DNA from: Aestuariispira insulae
GTDB taxonomy: Bacteria; Pseudomonadota; Alphaproteobacteria; UBA8366; Aestuariispiraceae
Assembly (NCBI RefSeq): GCF_003385955.1
Contig: NZ_QRDW01000001.1
Span: 186,001 to 250,000, forward strand
Length of the DNA: 64,000 nucleotides
Direction: 5' to 3'
In this document: positions 1 to 9,519 of the stretch, in pieces
Layout of the letters: every line of letters begins with the position of its first letter
Position numbering within the stretch: position 1 is the stretch's first letter
Translations under genes and position numbers: made by a program
The notes under the pieces: generated by a model
Database searches by the model: none
What the model was told of the DNA's origin: nothing
The model's input: the letters and a program-made list of their open reading frames with translations, nothing else

Positions 1-309
1 CAGGAACTTATCCGTGCCTGCGCACTGGCCGAGAACAATTATTCCTGGGCCGAGTTCAATGCCAAGAACGCGGATTCTCTCGACACCTTGCTGACCCGCC
101 ATGGTGTGCAGCTGCGTGAATTCTCCGACGATGTTTACGAAGCCTTCGGTAAGGCCTCCCAGGAAGTGCTGGAAGAGACCGCTGCGACCGACGACATTTC
201 CAAACGTGTCTATGACAGCTTTGCGGAGTTCCGCCGGAAATCCATGGGTTGGTCTGAATTGGCCGACGCCGGTTATATGCGCAAACGTAAGCAGGTTCTG
301 TCCTCCTAA
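1..309 (+). CDS. TRAP transporter solute-binding protein, C-terminal part (5' end outside window)
   Basis: The frame is open from base 1 and stops at 307-309, giving about 102 C-terminal residues. The readable part has the helical C-terminus of the DctP/TakP-type periplasmic receptor (AENNYSWAEFNAKNADSL, then a Leu/Gly segment and FRRKSMGWSELADAGYM). In the TakP/FcbT1 group these receptors bind alpha-keto acids or aromatic acids. It is followed by a terminator and then both TRAP permeases on the same strand, so it is very probably the receptor of that transporter. The ligand cannot be told from this fragment. Confidence 0.85.
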   Translation, partial: QELIRACALAENNYSWAEFNAKNADSLDTLLTRHGVQLREFSDDVYEAFGKASQEVLEETAATDDISKRVYDSFAEFRRKSMGWSELADAGYMRKRKQVLSS

Positions 310-333
310 TCGGAAACAGTCTTGCTGGAAATT

Positions 334-362
334 AAGCCCCGGGAACTCCCCGGGGCTTTTTC
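334..362 (+). terminator. Rho-independent terminator-like hairpin after the TRAP receptor gene
   Basis: A 10-bp perfect stem (AAGCCCCGGG at 334-343 pairing with CCCGGGGCTT at 349-358) with a 5-nt loop is followed by TTTTCC. It lies between the receptor gene and the permease genes. A hairpin here is typical of TRAP operons, where it raises the level of receptor mRNA over permease mRNA by partial termination. Confidence 0.85.
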
Positions 363-510
363 CAGAGAGCCCGTTCAGGGCTCCGATATGGCATTCTTTT
401 ATAGATTTTCGTCCTGTTTCTCGTTTCCAGCCCCAAGGTGCTTCGTTTCCGTGGTAGGCTGCAAAAGAATTATGGTTCGACCTAACTAACAAAGTATTCA
501 GGAGGGGTTT

Positions 511-1053
511 TTGGGAGCTCTAGCCTTTTTGGCGCGCGCCATTGACCGGTTCAACCAGACTGTCGGGATGTCGGTCGCCTGGTTTGCCCTGTTCATGGTC
601 ATCGTGCAATTTGTCGTTGTCGTGCTGCGTTATGTGTTCGGCTACGGCACTGTCTTCATGCAGGAATCCATCATTTATATGCATGGTTTCCTGTTCCTGC
701 TTGGCGCAGGCTACACCCTGCTGCATGACGGTCATGTACGCGTTGATGTGTTTTACCGCGATGCCAGCCCCAAGAAAAAAGCGGCAGTCAATCTGTTTGG
801 CTTGGTGAGCCTGCTCTTTCCGGTATGCATCTGCATGTGGTTTTACATGTGGCCCTATGTGGCCAATTCCTGGGAAATCCTGGAATCCTCCAAGGAAACC
901 AGCGGCATTCCAGCCGTATTCGTCTTGAAAACCGCCATGCAGGCCTTCCTGTTGCTGATCATGCTGCAGGGCATTTCCATGGCAATCCATTCCATCCGGC
1001 AATTGGCCGGTGACGAGGAAATTCCCAATGATGAAGAGCATGAAGGACTGTAA
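511..1053 (+). CDS. TRAP transporter small permease subunit (DctQ type)
   Basis: A 180-residue membrane protein with four predicted helices (about residues 15-37, 48-68, 90-112 and 132-155), the normal size and layout for DctQ. It forms the membrane complex with the large subunit encoded 2 bp downstream and drives sodium-coupled uptake of an organic acid. The start is taken as TTG at 511 because AGGAGGGG stands directly upstream at 500-507 and no in-frame ATG gives a complete first helix. The RBS-to-start spacing is short. The C-terminus is acidic (residues about 168-178). Confidence 0.88.
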   Translation: MGALAFLARAIDRFNQTVGMSVAWFALFMVIVQFVVVVLRYVFGYGTVFMQESIIYMHGFLFLLGAGYTLLHDGHVRVDVFYRDASPKKKAAVNLFGLVSLLFPVCICMWFYMWPYVANSWEILESSKETSGIPAVFVLKTAMQAFLLLIMLQGISMAIHSIRQLAGDEEIPNDEEHEGL

Positions 1054-1055
1054 CC

Positions 1056-2858
1056 ATGGCCATTGCTGAATATTTTGACATTGCCATGTTCGCGGTGGCC
1101 TGCATCTTCCTGATGATGGGCTTCCCTGTGGCTTTCACGCTTGCCGGTGTGGCCTTGATATTTGCGCTGATGGGCTTTGCCACCGGTCATTTTGATATGG
1201 CCTTCATCGGCAACATCCCCAGCCGTATTTTTGGCGGCGCCGTCTGGAACGAGGTTCTGATCGCAGTACCGCTCTTTGTTTTCATGGGCGTGATGCTGGA
1301 AAGATCCAAGGTAGCCGAAGAACTGCTCGAGACCATGGGACGCCTTTTTGGCACCATGCGCGGTGGCCTGGGCTTGTCTGTCTCCATCGTTGGTGCGTTG
1401 CTGGCCGCCTCCACCGGCATTGTCGGGGCGACGGTTGTCACCATGGGCCTGATGTCCCTGCCAACCATGATGCGGCGCGGTTATGATCCCTCGCTTGCCT
1501 GCGGCTCCATCTGTGCTGCCGGCACCCTGGGCCAGATCATTCCGCCTTCTATCGTATTAGTCCTGTTGGGGGATCAAATCTCCAACGCTTATGTGGATGC
1601 GCAGCGCGCAGTCGGCAACTGGTCCCCCGAACCTGTATCGGTGGGCGATCTGTTTGCGGGCGCCCTGCTGCCGGGCTTGATGCTGGTGGGGATGTATATG
1701 GCCTATCAGATGATCTATGCCTTCGTGAAACCCAACAGCTGTCCGCCGATCCCGGCGGATCCGGATGCCTCTCGCGGTCTGGCCGGCCAGGTCATGCATG
1801 CTTTGCTGCCGCCGGTCTTGCTGATCGTTGCCGTTCTGGGTTCGATCCTGGCCGGTATTGCCACCCCTACCGAGGCCGCTGCTGTTGGCGCGGTCGGCGC
1901 GATCCTGCTGGCCGGTCTCCGGGTTCAGGAACTGGATATGGAGCGTCCGCTGGTCGATAACGCCCCCTCCACTGAGGCGGTGATCAGCCGCCTCGCCGGT
2001 GCCGCCATCGGTGGCTTCATTCTGTTCATGCTGGCAGGCGACGCCCTCTTTGCCAACCCCTGGATTTCCGGCATTGTCGGAACCGTGGTTGGTGTCTTGA
2101 TTACCGCGGCCCATTTGTTCCGGAAATTTATGGGTGGGTTGGATAACGGTTCCAACCGGCCGATCTATGTCGCCGCAGCATCTCTTGCCGTCATGCTGTT
2201 TGTGTCCAATTTCCTGGATACGATCATCATGAAAGACGAAATCGCAGTCACCGATCTGATCGGTATTGCGATTTGTATTCTTGCGACCATCGGCCTGGCC
2301 TGGGGCATGCTGGTGGCCCTTTGGCGTGTCTGGGGCGCCGGAATTCTGCGCCTGGTTAACCGCGGTACTATGGAAATCTCCTCTATGGTCTTCACCATTC
2401 TGATCGGTGCAGCCATGTTCAGCCTTGTCTTCCGCGGTTTTGGCGGTGATGAGGCTGTACAGGAATTCCTGCTCGGCCTGCCGGGCGGTGAATGGGGCAT
2501 GATTTTCATGGTGATGGTTGTCATGTTCATTCTGGGATTCTTCCTGGACTTCATCGAAATCACCTTTGTGGTGGTGCCGATTGTAGCCCCGATCCTGTTG
2601 CAAAATGACTGGGTTAGCCCCGTCTGGCTCGGCATTCTGATGGCCATGAACCTGCAGACATCCTTCCTGACACCGCCCTTTGGCTTTGCGCTATTTTATC
2701 TGCGCGGGGTGGCACCGGAATCGATCACGACCATGCATATCTACAAAGGTGTCATTCCTTTCGTACTGATCCAAATCATCGCGCTGGGGATCCTGGCCAT
2801 GAACCCGTGGCTGGCAAATTACCTGCCGGAAGCGATCTTCGGCACCAAGTTCAGCTAA
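1056..2858 (+). CDS. TRAP transporter large permease subunit (DctM type), extended form
   Basis: A 600-residue polytopic inner-membrane protein, the ion- and substrate-translocating subunit of the TRAP system. The N-terminal half carries the DctM signature region (FVFMGVMLERSKVAEELLE, AASTGIVGATVVTMG, CAAGTLGQIIPPSI). The C-terminal half has the second set (LGFFLDFIEITFVVVPI, LQTSFLTPPFGFALFYLRG). It is about 170 residues longer than a usual DctM (about 430). The extra length is a central block around residues 290-450 with additional hydrophobic helices, as in the mannitol/chloroaromatic (FcbT3) subgroup. It starts 2 bp after the small permease stop and ends before a clear terminator. Confidence 0.92.
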   Translation: MAIAEYFDIAMFAVACIFLMMGFPVAFTLAGVALIFALMGFATGHFDMAFIGNIPSRIFGGAVWNEVLIAVPLFVFMGVMLERSKVAEELLETMGRLFGTMRGGLGLSVSIVGALLAASTGIVGATVVTMGLMSLPTMMRRGYDPSLACGSICAAGTLGQIIPPSIVLVLLGDQISNAYVDAQRAVGNWSPEPVSVGDLFAGALLPGLMLVGMYMAYQMIYAFVKPNSCPPIPADPDASRGLAGQVMHALLPPVLLIVAVLGSILAGIATPTEAAAVGAVGAILLAGLRVQELDMERPLVDNAPSTEAVISRLAGAAIGGFILFMLAGDALFANPWISGIVGTVVGVLITAAHLFRKFMGGLDNGSNRPIYVAAASLAVMLFVSNFLDTIIMKDEIAVTDLIGIAICILATIGLAWGMLVALWRVWGAGILRLVNRGTMEISSMVFTILIGAAMFSLVFRGFGGDEAVQEFLLGLPGGEWGMIFMVMVVMFILGFFLDFIEITFVVVPIVAPILLQNDWVSPVWLGILMAMNLQTSFLTPPFGFALFYLRGVAPESITTMHIYKGVIPFVLIQIIALGILAMNPWLANYLPEAIFGTKFS

Positions 2859-2883
2859 CGGGCGCGACCGTCAAGCAAAAGAA

Positions 2884-2914
2884 AAAGGGTTGCCTTTCGG
2901 GGCAGCCCTTTTTC
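2884..2914 (+). terminator. Rho-independent terminator of the TRAP permease operon
   Basis: The stem AAAGGGTTGCC / GGCAGCCCTTT (one G-U pair) with loop TTTCG is followed by TTTTC. It lies 26 bp after the large permease stop codon. It is A-rich on the other side too, so it can also serve the small minus-strand gene that ends at 2946. Confidence 0.88.
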
Positions 2915-2945
2915 ATTGGATTTCAATAGACTGGCTGGCCTAGTA

Positions 2946-3233
2946 TCAACCAAGCAGGCAAAGCAGTCCGTAACATCGCCCAAGCCCCACCTGAACCACA
3001 AAATATAAAATGACGTCCAGTATCAGGCAGCACATCATGAAGAGCATCACCGCGCGCCACGTGATGCGCATCCCCTTCATGACCGGTCGGTTCAGCCAAC
3101 CGAACCAGTCAGCCAGCGATGTATTTCTCTCCGGCCGGCTAACGGTGACAATGGGCTCCGCCGGAGCATGGGCCCCCTTCAACGCCTTTGATGCCGCCTT
3201 GCTCGCTTTGCTATATTTCCTGCGGCCGGTCAT
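2946..3233 (-). CDS. small one-helix membrane protein, unknown function
   Basis: Reading from the ATG at 3233 gives 95 residues. The first 25 are very basic (MTGRRKYSKASKAASKALKG), the middle is polar, and a hydrophobic helix lies at about residues 58-85 (AVMLFMMCCLILDVILYFVV). A longer reading from 3470 would overlap the divergent FemAB-type gene heavily and is unlikely. AGGGACAAGG upstream of 3233 is a plausible ribosome site. It is divergent from the FemAB-type gene with 33 bp between starts. I do not recognise a family. It could be a small envelope-associated protein. Confidence 0.55.
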   Translation of the reverse strand: MTGRRKYSKASKAASKALKGAHAPAEPIVTVSRPERNTSLADWFGWLNRPVMKGMRITWRAVMLFMMCCLILDVILYFVVQVGLGRCYGLLCLLG

Positions 3234-3266
3234 GGTCCTTGTCCCTCTTATCTCGGAACCCGCATC

Positions 3267-4184
3267 ATGACCGGGATTCGCCTCGATTGGAAAGCACCCA
3301 ACGAATCTGACTGGCAATCGGTTCTGAACAAGATCCCCCGATCCAGCATCTTTCAGGATTGGCATATCGGCGTGGCTATTGCCAAAGCCGAGAAAATGGA
3401 AATCGCCCGCGCCTTGATCTATCGGGAAGCAAACGCAATCGGTCTCTGCCAGTTGTATATCCAGCGCCATTGGCTGGGGATCAAATCTGCCCGCATGATC
3501 CGTGGCCCGCTTTTTTCTAAACTGCCTGGATCATCCGAACTGATGGAAGCCATGCGACAGTGCAAAACCCAGTATCCCTTAACAAAAGGATATTGGACCA
3601 CCCTTTTGCCCGAGCTTCCAGACACGGATGCCACCCAAAAAACTCTCTCAGATGCAGGATTGAACCGCATTATGACGGGATATCAGTCAATCTGGCTCAA
3701 TTTGGCTTCCTCGACCGAAAAACTGCGAACGGATCTTCATCCGAAATGGCGAAACCAACTGGGAAAGGCGGAAAAAAACGCGCTGGAAATCGTCGAGCTA
3801 CCGGACATTTCCCAATTACTCGCACAGCATAAAGACCATATGAAACAAGCGGGCTTTCATGCTCTACCACCTGAAACCTACGGTCTCATCCCTACCGCTC
3901 AGAAACTCTGCCTGTCGGCAAGGAAAGACGGTCAGGATGTCGCCTCATTGCTGATCTTGCGCCATGGCAGGGCCGCAACCTACCAAATTGGCTGGACCAA
4001 AGACATTGGCCGCAGCCTTCATGCCACCAATCTCCTGCTTTGGCGGGCCATCCTTATCCTTAAGGAAAAAGAGATCTCTTGGCTCGATTTGGGTGGTGTG
4101 GAACCGACAAAAAATCCGGGTTTGGCCCGTTTCAAAGAGAGGGTGGGCGGCGAAAAATTCACCTTGGCCGGCACCTATCTGTGA
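3267..4184 (+). CDS. FemAB/FemX-type aminoacyltransferase (GNAT fold)
   Basis: This 305-residue protein has the double-GNAT layout of the lipid II:glycine glycyltransferase / FemAB group. The N-terminal part has a FQDWHIGVAIAKAEKME segment. The C-terminal acetyltransferase-like half contains AATYQIGWTKDIGRSLHATNLLLW and the typical ending (WLDLGGVEPTKNPGLARFKERVGGE). Family members transfer amino acids from aminoacyl-tRNA onto peptidoglycan precursors or other acceptors. In alphaproteobacteria, where interpeptide bridges are absent, the substrate is unclear. Its end overlaps the end of bioY by 10 bp (convergent). Confidence 0.8.
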   Translation: MTGIRLDWKAPNESDWQSVLNKIPRSSIFQDWHIGVAIAKAEKMEIARALIYREANAIGLCQLYIQRHWLGIKSARMIRGPLFSKLPGSSELMEAMRQCKTQYPLTKGYWTTLLPELPDTDATQKTLSDAGLNRIMTGYQSIWLNLASSTEKLRTDLHPKWRNQLGKAEKNALEIVELPDISQLLAQHKDHMKQAGFHALPPETYGLIPTAQKLCLSARKDGQDVASLLILRHGRAATYQIGWTKDIGRSLHATNLLLWRAILILKEKEISWLDLGGVEPTKNPGLARFKERVGGEKFTLAGTYL

Positions 4185-4789
4185 GCCGCATCAAATCCGG
4201 TTATCGAGAGTAGCTTCCAGAGACCGGGCAACAACAGCGCAGCCAAAATCACCTTGGCGAGATCAGCAAACAGGAAAGGCTGTAAACCAAGTTCAATCGC
4301 CTTGTTAACGCCGACGAAACCGGTCAGCCAGACAAGTCCCGGCCCATAAATACAAAGCAATCCCATGGCCATGGCCGCGGCGGCCGTCACGGGATTCCGG
4401 TCCCAGCCTTTTTGTGCAAGCCCGCCAATAAGACAGGCTGCGATCAGAAAGCCGACCAGATATCCACCAGTCGGCCCCACCATATAGGCGATCCCGATCC
4501 CGCGTTCCGGCGTGCCTGCAAAAACGGGAAATCCAACAGCGCCCTCAAACAGATAAAGCGCAACAGCTGCCATACCCAAGCGGCGCCCTAGAATCATGGG
4601 CAATACCATAACGGCAAAAGTCTGCATGGTTTGCGGTACCGGCCAAAAAGGCACTTGAGTTTTCGCTGACAAAACCAACAACAAACTGGCAGCAACCACC
4701 AGCAGAAACCCGCGCTTTCCGCGAGATCCCGGAAGATACTGTGCCAGCACCGCTGAAATCGTTGTGGAAACCGCAGACCGTGCCTGCAT
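4175..4789 (-). CDS. bioY: BioY, substrate-binding membrane subunit of the biotin transporter
   Basis: BioY is the S component of the energy-coupling-factor biotin transporter, and in many bacteria it works alone. The protein has about six helices and the family signatures (LSAKTQVPFWPVPQTMQTF, LYLFEGAVGFPVFAG, GPTGGYLVGF). I place the start at 4789 (MQARSAVS, 204 residues) because this gives normal BioY length and GGGGGAATGGGG precedes it. An in-frame ATG at 4855 would add 22 residues. No bioM/bioN partner is visible nearby. It overlaps the FemAB-type gene tail by 10 bp. Confidence 0.9.
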   Translation of the reverse strand: MQARSAVSTTISAVLAQYLPGSRGKRGFLLVVAASLLLVLSAKTQVPFWPVPQTMQTFAVMVLPMILGRRLGMAAVALYLFEGAVGFPVFAGTPERGIGIAYMVGPTGGYLVGFLIAACLIGGLAQKGWDRNPVTAAAAMAMGLLCIYGPGLVWLTGFVGVNKAIELGLQPFLFADLAKVILAALLLPGLWKLLSITGFDAAHR

Positions 4790-4877
4790 CCCCATTCCCC
4801 CAAAAGAATACCCTGTTCTACGAAAGGTCATAACATCGACCAGAACCGAGGTCACGCCCCAATTTTCAGACTATCCG

Positions 4878-7106
4878 TTATGCAAATCGATTATTCCTCG
4901 GGAAACCCGGCGGCGGCATCCGGCCGGCCTGGGCACGCTTGCCCAGCCAATCGGTTACATCGGTCACTGTGCGTACCCGATCCCCGGATTTCCAGGTCAG
5001 ACCATCTTCGTTCTTGAAAATCCTGAGATCGGAAATGCCGCCATCACGGTATTTCTGCAGGATCACACCCCGGCCGCGCCCCATTTCAGGAATTTCCGAG
5101 ATTGGGAAAACAAGCATGCGGCGGTTCTGGCCGATAATCGCGACCATATCCCCCACCACCGGGTAACAAAGCTTCGCCGTTACCCGGCCCGATACATTCA
5201 AGACCTGCTTGCCGTTTCGGGTCTGGGCAACCACATCTTTTTCAGAGGTAACAAAACCACGCCCATCGCTGGAGGCCACCAAAATTTTACGTTCAGGATC
5301 GTGGACAAAAAGGCTTACCAGATCATGTTCGTTGGGCAAATCCACCATAAGACGCAAGGGTTCTCCATGTCCTCTGCCGCCCGGCAATTTATCTGCACCA
5401 ACCGTATAGAAGCGGCCATTGGTGGAGAGGAACAGGATCTTGTCAGTGGTTTGGGCGTGAATGGCCCATCTCGGGCCATCGCCTTCCTTGTATTTGATCT
5501 CCCCGAAATCGGCGAGATGGCCCTTCATGGCCCGTACCCAGCCTTTTTCCGAGCAAACAACCGTGATCGGTTCTTTTTCGATCATCGCTTCCAAAGGCAC
5601 GACAACCGCGCTTGGCGCTTCGCCGATCTCCGTCCGTCGGCGGCCTAGTTCGGTATTCTTGCCAAATTTCTTCTTCATTTCACCGATTTCCGAAGAGATT
5701 TTTTTCCACTGCATCTCTTCATCACCCAACAGCGCAATCAGGCCGTTAAGCTCTTCGGTGAGACTATCATGCTCCTTGCGGATCTCCATTTCTTCCAACC
5801 GCCGTAAGGAGCGCAGACGCATATTTAAAATTGCGTCAGCCTGGATCTCGGTCAGCGAGAAGGTCTTGATCAGTTCCTGCTTGGGATGATCCTCAAATCG
5901 GATGATCCGGATCACTTCATCCAGATTGAGATAGCAAATCAGATAGCCATCGAGAATTTCCAGGCGCCGTTCGATTTGGGCTTTACGATGTTCCGAGCGC
6001 CGCACTAAAACATCCTGGCGATGTTCCAAGAAGGCCTTGAGCACCTCGCGCAAATCCATCACGCGCGGCACCCGTCCGCGATCGGCCAGGACATTCATGT
6101 TCAACGAGATGCGGTTTTCCAGATCCGTCTGGCGGAACAGGGATTCCATCAGCATTTCCGGTTCCACATTGCGGGATTTGGGTTCCAGCACAATGCGTAC
6201 ATCCTCGGCCGATTCATCCCGGATATCCGACAGGATTGCGATTTTACGATTGGCGATCAGCTCCGCGATCCGCTCAATCAGTTTTGATTTCTGGACCTGA
6301 TAGGGGATTTCGGTCACGACAATCTGCCAGGTGCCGCCTTTCAGTTTCTCCACCTCCCAGCGGGCTCGGACCCTGAAACCGCCTTTGCCCGTGCTGTAGG
6401 CTTCCAGGATCGCCTCCCGGCTTTCACACAAAACGCCACCCGTCGGGAAATCCGGTCCGGGCACCAGCTCCACCAGCTTTTCCATGCCGGCATTGGGAAA
6501 CTTGATCAGATGCTGCAAAGCTTCGCACAGCTCCCCAGCATTATGCGGCGGGATATTGGTCGCCATGCCAACCGCGATACCGGAGGCACCATTGGCCAGC
6601 AAATTTGGAAAAGCCGCCGGCAGGACAACCGGCTCCTCGCCCTCACCGTCATAGGTGGGGCGGAAATCAACCGCATTCTCATCAATGCCGTTCAGCAACG
6701 CCTGGGCGACTTCCGTCAGACGTGCTTCGGTATAACGCATGGCCGCTGCATTATCGCCATCCACATTGCCGAAATTGCCCTGGCCATCCACCAGCGGATA
6801 GCGCACGGCAAATTCCTGGGCCAGACGAACCATCGCATCATAAATGGCCTGGTCACCGTGAGGATGGTATTTACCCATCACATCCCCGACGATACGGGCA
6901 CATTTCTTAAAGCCGGAATCCGGATTGAGTTTGAGCTCGCGCATGGCATGCAGCAAGCGCCGGTGAACCGGTTTCAAGCCATCCCGCACATCCGGCAGCG
7001 AGCGCGATGTGATCGTGGACATGGCATAGGCCAGATATCGTTCACTTAACGCCTCTGCAAGTGGGGTGACGCGCATCTCGGCAGCGGCATTTTTAGAATC
7101 ACTCAT
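4878..7106 (-). CDS. parC: DNA topoisomerase IV subunit A
   Basis: This 742-residue ATP-dependent type II topoisomerase A subunit, working with ParE, decatenates daughter chromosomes. The N-terminal breakage-reunion domain holds the catalytic tyrosine in [11 protein letters not shown] (about residue 120) and the quinolone-pocket segment [16 protein letters not shown]. The residue matching E. coli Ser80 is Gln and Glu84 is Asp, an arrangement I believe is ordinary in alphaproteobacterial ParC. A coiled-coil tower follows (about 340-470). The C-terminal beta-pinwheel repeats include [18 protein letters not shown]. The length and the absence of a GyrA box favour ParC over GyrA. Confidence 0.95.
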   Translation of the reverse strand: MSDSKNAAAEMRVTPLAEALSERYLAYAMSTITSRSLPDVRDGLKPVHRRLLHAMRELKLNPDSGFKKCARIVGDVMGKYHPHGDQAIYDAMVRLAQEFAVRYPLVDGQGNFGNVDGDNAAAMRYTEARLTEVAQALLNGIDENAVDFRPTYDGEGEEPVVLPAAFPNLLANGASGIAVGMATNIPPHNAGELCEALQHLIKFPNAGMEKLVELVPGPDFPTGGVLCESREAILEAYSTGKGGFRVRARWEVEKLKGGTWQIVVTEIPYQVQKSKLIERIAELIANRKIAILSDIRDESAEDVRIVLEPKSRNVEPEMLMESLFRQTDLENRISLNMNVLADRGRVPRVMDLREVLKAFLEHRQDVLVRRSEHRKAQIERRLEILDGYLICYLNLDEVIRIIRFEDHPKQELIKTFSLTEIQADAILNMRLRSLRRLEEMEIRKEHDSLTEELNGLIALLGDEEMQWKKISSEIGEMKKKFGKNTELGRRRTEIGEAPSAVVVPLEAMIEKEPITVVCSEKGWVRAMKGHLADFGEIKYKEGDGPRWAIHAQTTDKILFLSTNGRFYTVGADKLPGGRGHGEPLRLMVDLPNEHDLVSLFVHDPERKILVASSDGRGFVTSEKDVVAQTRNGKQVLNVSGRVTAKLCYPVVGDMVAIIGQNRRMLVFPISEIPEMGRGRGVILQKYRDGGISDLRIFKNEDGLTWKSGDRVRTVTDVTDWLGKRAQAGRMPPPGFPRNNRFA

Positions 7107-7138
7107 GACGGAATCCCAAGTTACGATACTTACCAGAT

Positions 7139-7166
7139 ATAGTAATCAGGGAGCACAGAAACGCAA
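7139..7166 (-). promoter_or_regulatory. candidate sigma-70-type promoter for parC
   Basis: On the minus strand TTGCGT (7166-7161), 16 bp, TACTAT (7144-7139). The predicted start of transcription near 7132 leaves a leader of about 25 nt to the parC ATG. It matches the consensus moderately and was found by eye only. Confidence 0.4.
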
Positions 7167-7203
7167 CAGCTAGCTGGTTCATCAACAATCAAATTGCAGG
7201 AAA

Positions 7204-7920
7204 TCAGGCCTTTAACCAGCGATCCATCAGCCTTCCCCGGCTGTCCGGCAGGGCTTTGCTGGAATGGGCCAAAACATGGCGGTTCAAAAAATGCCCTGTC
7301 AGCTTTAGCGCCTGCACCAAATCAGCAGCCCCCGGCACCTCCCCCGTCAACAGGAAGGCCGGCAATGCCAGCAGCCGGTCGTGATAAGGCCTGCCTGCCT
7401 GCGCCGATACCGCTCGCCCGGTTTTGGGCGACACGTAAACCAGCCCGTCCCGTTCTCCCGTCGCCGCACATTGGCTGAAATCCAGGCCAAACCCCAATTC
7501 TGCCAGCAGGCCGATTTCCCATTTCACGTAAACTGAGGGCCAGTCGTCATGATCCAGCGCCACCATCAAAGAAGAGAGTGTTTCAAATAGATCCGGATGC
7601 GGCTCATGTTCCGGCACCCCGGCCGACACCAATGCACATGCGGACATCATAGCGGTCAACTTTCCTGGATCCAGCATCAAGGGCGCCACATTGCTTTGCA
7701 GCAATTCCATACTGTAAATACCCAGATGCTCTTCCAGCCTGGCATGCCAGTTCAACCGAACAAGGTTGCCCGGCTGTACAATGCCGCGAAGTTTCTTTGA
7801 ACTCACCTGCCGGACCAGACCGGCATGGCGGCCGTGGCTGCGTGTAAAGGCCGAGACAATAGCCGAGGTCTCGCCATGCTTGCGCACCCCTAAAATCACG
7901 CCATCATCCTGCCAGTCCAT
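7204..7920 (-). CDS. recO: DNA repair protein RecO
   Basis: At 238 residues this is normal for RecO, which binds DNA and RecR and loads RecA onto SSB-coated single strands in the RecFOR pathway. The N-terminal OB fold begins MDWQDDGVILGVRKHGETSAIVSAFTR, with the G-RHAGLVRQVSSKKLRG segment that follows in RecO. The helical C-terminal part contains the conserved FSQCAATG region, where RecO often has a zinc-type cysteine cluster; here a single Cys is visible (the partner cysteines are missing). It lies upstream of parC on the same strand with a 97-bp gap. Confidence 0.93.
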   Translation of the reverse strand: MDWQDDGVILGVRKHGETSAIVSAFTRSHGRHAGLVRQVSSKKLRGIVQPGNLVRLNWHARLEEHLGIYSMELLQSNVAPLMLDPGKLTAMMSACALVSAGVPEHEPHPDLFETLSSLMVALDHDDWPSVYVKWEIGLLAELGFGLDFSQCAATGERDGLVYVSPKTGRAVSAQAGRPYHDRLLALPAFLLTGEVPGAADLVQALKLTGHFLNRHVLAHSSKALPDSRGRLMDRWLKA

Positions 7921-8021
7921 CGCAATCCCCGGATTGAACCAAAATCAGATCAGCCCATGCTCATTGAGAGAGAACGCCTCACTATGTATCCGATGCCAAT
8001 TGCATATGCAAAATCGCCATG

Positions 8022-8936
8022 TCACACCATGAAAATCATGCCAGTGCCAACAGCAACAGCCAGGGCTCCGCACCAGGCGCCTGCCGCAGGGCGCTCTTTG
8101 GTTTTAATCCAGATCAACGGCAGCATCAAAGCCGGAGACGTTGCCGACAGGGTGGCCACAATTCCCGTATCCCCATGGCGCAAAGCCACCATCAGCAGGG
8201 TCATACCAACCCCCATGCCGAAAAAACCACTGGCCAGAGTAAACCAGAATACCTTCCGGCTCATTTCACCCTGCGGCTTAAATTGCGGCAAAGGTAATTG
8301 CGCCAAGACCATCAGCCCAACCGCCGATACGCCGACCCGGACAGCAGAGGCTGCTACGGGATCCGCCCCTTGAGCCAACACAGGTTTGGACAGGATTAGA
8401 CCGACCGCCTGCGCGGTGGCCGCCAGCAAGCCGAACAAAATACCGGCCAACAAGGTTCCGCGAATGCTTTCCCATTGGTGCAGTTGATCTTTTCGCTTAC
8501 CATAAACAATGGCCAGGACCACTCCCGCTACCACGAGCACACAGCCGCCAAGTGCCATCGGCACCAACCTCTCGTTCAGAAACAGGAACCCCAACAACGT
8601 TGCGATCGGAGCATTCATGGCAAAAAGAATGGCCGTGCGCCGCGGCCCCATGCGCCTAAGCGTGGTGAAAAGCGCTGTATCGCCAATAAAAATCCCAATG
8701 ACCCCGCTCAAAATCAGCGCGACCATCATCCCGCCGGCAAGACTGTCCCATTCCCCGGTCACGGTCACCGCGGCAGACAACAGCAACGTCACAAATACCA
8801 TTCGCAACCGGTTAAAGGCAGCCGCGCCCAGTATCTGAGCGGGATATACTGAAATAAGTGAGCTGAACGACCAACATAGGGCTGCCCCCAGCGCCCCGAT
8901 TATCGCAATCATCATGAGACCCAACCCGCCCAGCAT
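8022..8936 (-). CDS. EamA/DMT-family transporter
   Basis: A 304-residue inner-membrane protein with about ten helices in two EamA repeats. The first repeat includes ALCWSFSSLISVYPAQILGA and ILFAMNAPIATLLGFLFLNERL. The second ends VATLSATSPALMLPLIWIKTKERPAAGAW. Such DMT transporters usually export amino acids or other small metabolites, but the substrate cannot be read from sequence. Starts at 8936 (GGGGAGGGG upstream) or at the double ATG eight residues later are both possible. Confidence 0.88.
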   Translation of the reverse strand: MLGGLGLMMIAIIGALGAALCWSFSSLISVYPAQILGAAAFNRLRMVFVTLLLSAAVTVTGEWDSLAGGMMVALILSGVIGIFIGDTALFTTLRRMGPRRTAILFAMNAPIATLLGFLFLNERLVPMALGGCVLVVAGVVLAIVYGKRKDQLHQWESIRGTLLAGILFGLLAATAQAVGLILSKPVLAQGADPVAASAVRVGVSAVGLMVLAQLPLPQFKPQGEMSRKVFWFTLASGFFGMGVGMTLLMVALRHGDTGIVATLSATSPALMLPLIWIKTKERPAAGAWCGALAVAVGTGMIFMV

Positions 8937-9064
8937 TATTGTTATCTACCCCTCCCCGGTACCCCCTCCCGAAACCTGCGTCAATCGATCTCTTGCCGCA
9001 TTTTGCAACCAGGCCTAGATTTAACGGATGAATTCAGGATCAATGAGATGCAGGGGGCGAGAAT

Positions 9065-9457
9065 ATGACGGAAGAAACCGCAATGCAGGAGCTTGAAAAA
9101 AGGCCACTCTTCAAATCGATTTTTCGGGGACTCTGCCAGAAATGCCCCAATTGCGGTGAGGGAAAAATCTATCGCCGTTATCTGAAAGCAACCGATTCCT
9201 GCGCTGTTTGCGGTGAAACCCTATCTCATATCCGAACGGATGATTTTGGTCCCTGGCTGACCATCATCATTCTGAGCCATTTTGTCTTCCCAACGATCAT
9301 TCTGTTGGAAACCTACTGGACACCGCCCTGGTGGCAGACAGCCCTGGTGATGCTCGGCATGGCCTGCGCTCTGGTCCCAATGATCCTGCCCTTTTCAAAA
9401 GGGGCCATCCTCGGCTTGATGTGGGCCCTGCGCATTCGTGGTGACGAACAACATTAG
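9065..9457 (+). CDS. DUF983-family membrane protein with two Cys-X2-Cys pairs
   Basis: At 130 residues it matches the DUF983 family. A cytoplasmic N-terminal zinc-ribbon-like part (CQKCPNCGEGKIYRRYL ... CAVCGETLSH, residues about 25-56) is followed by two hydrophobic helices (about 66-85 and 93-113). Four or five cysteines are positioned to bind a metal. DUF983 proteins are widespread in alphaproteobacteria, often near cytochrome oxidase genes, but no oxidase is here and the role is unknown. It converges on the parvulin gene across a shared terminator. Confidence 0.88.
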   Translation: MTEETAMQELEKRPLFKSIFRGLCQKCPNCGEGKIYRRYLKATDSCAVCGETLSHIRTDDFGPWLTIIILSHFVFPTIILLETYWTPPWWQTALVMLGMACALVPMILPFSKGAILGLMWALRIRGDEQH

Positions 9458-9465
9458 GTCCAATA

Positions 9466-9500
9466 AAAAAGCCCCGCCGGACAGCCGGCGGGGCTCTTCA
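9466..9500 (-). terminator. shared terminator of the parvulin gene (minus) and DUF983 gene (plus)
   Basis: A perfect 11-bp stem, AGCCCCGCCGG (9470-9480) with CCGGCGGGGCT (9485-9495), has a 4-nt loop. On the minus strand it is followed by six U residues, so it terminates the parvulin gene best. On the plus strand the tail is CTTCA, which is weaker. Confidence 0.88.
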
Positions 9501-9519
9501 TAACCGTCTTGGAAACGGA

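Noticed and set aside
1557-2603. 348-codon open frame opposite the TRAP large permease
   Set aside because: Antisense to a clear membrane protein; His/Gln/Asp-rich composition reflects reverse reading of hydrophobic codons.
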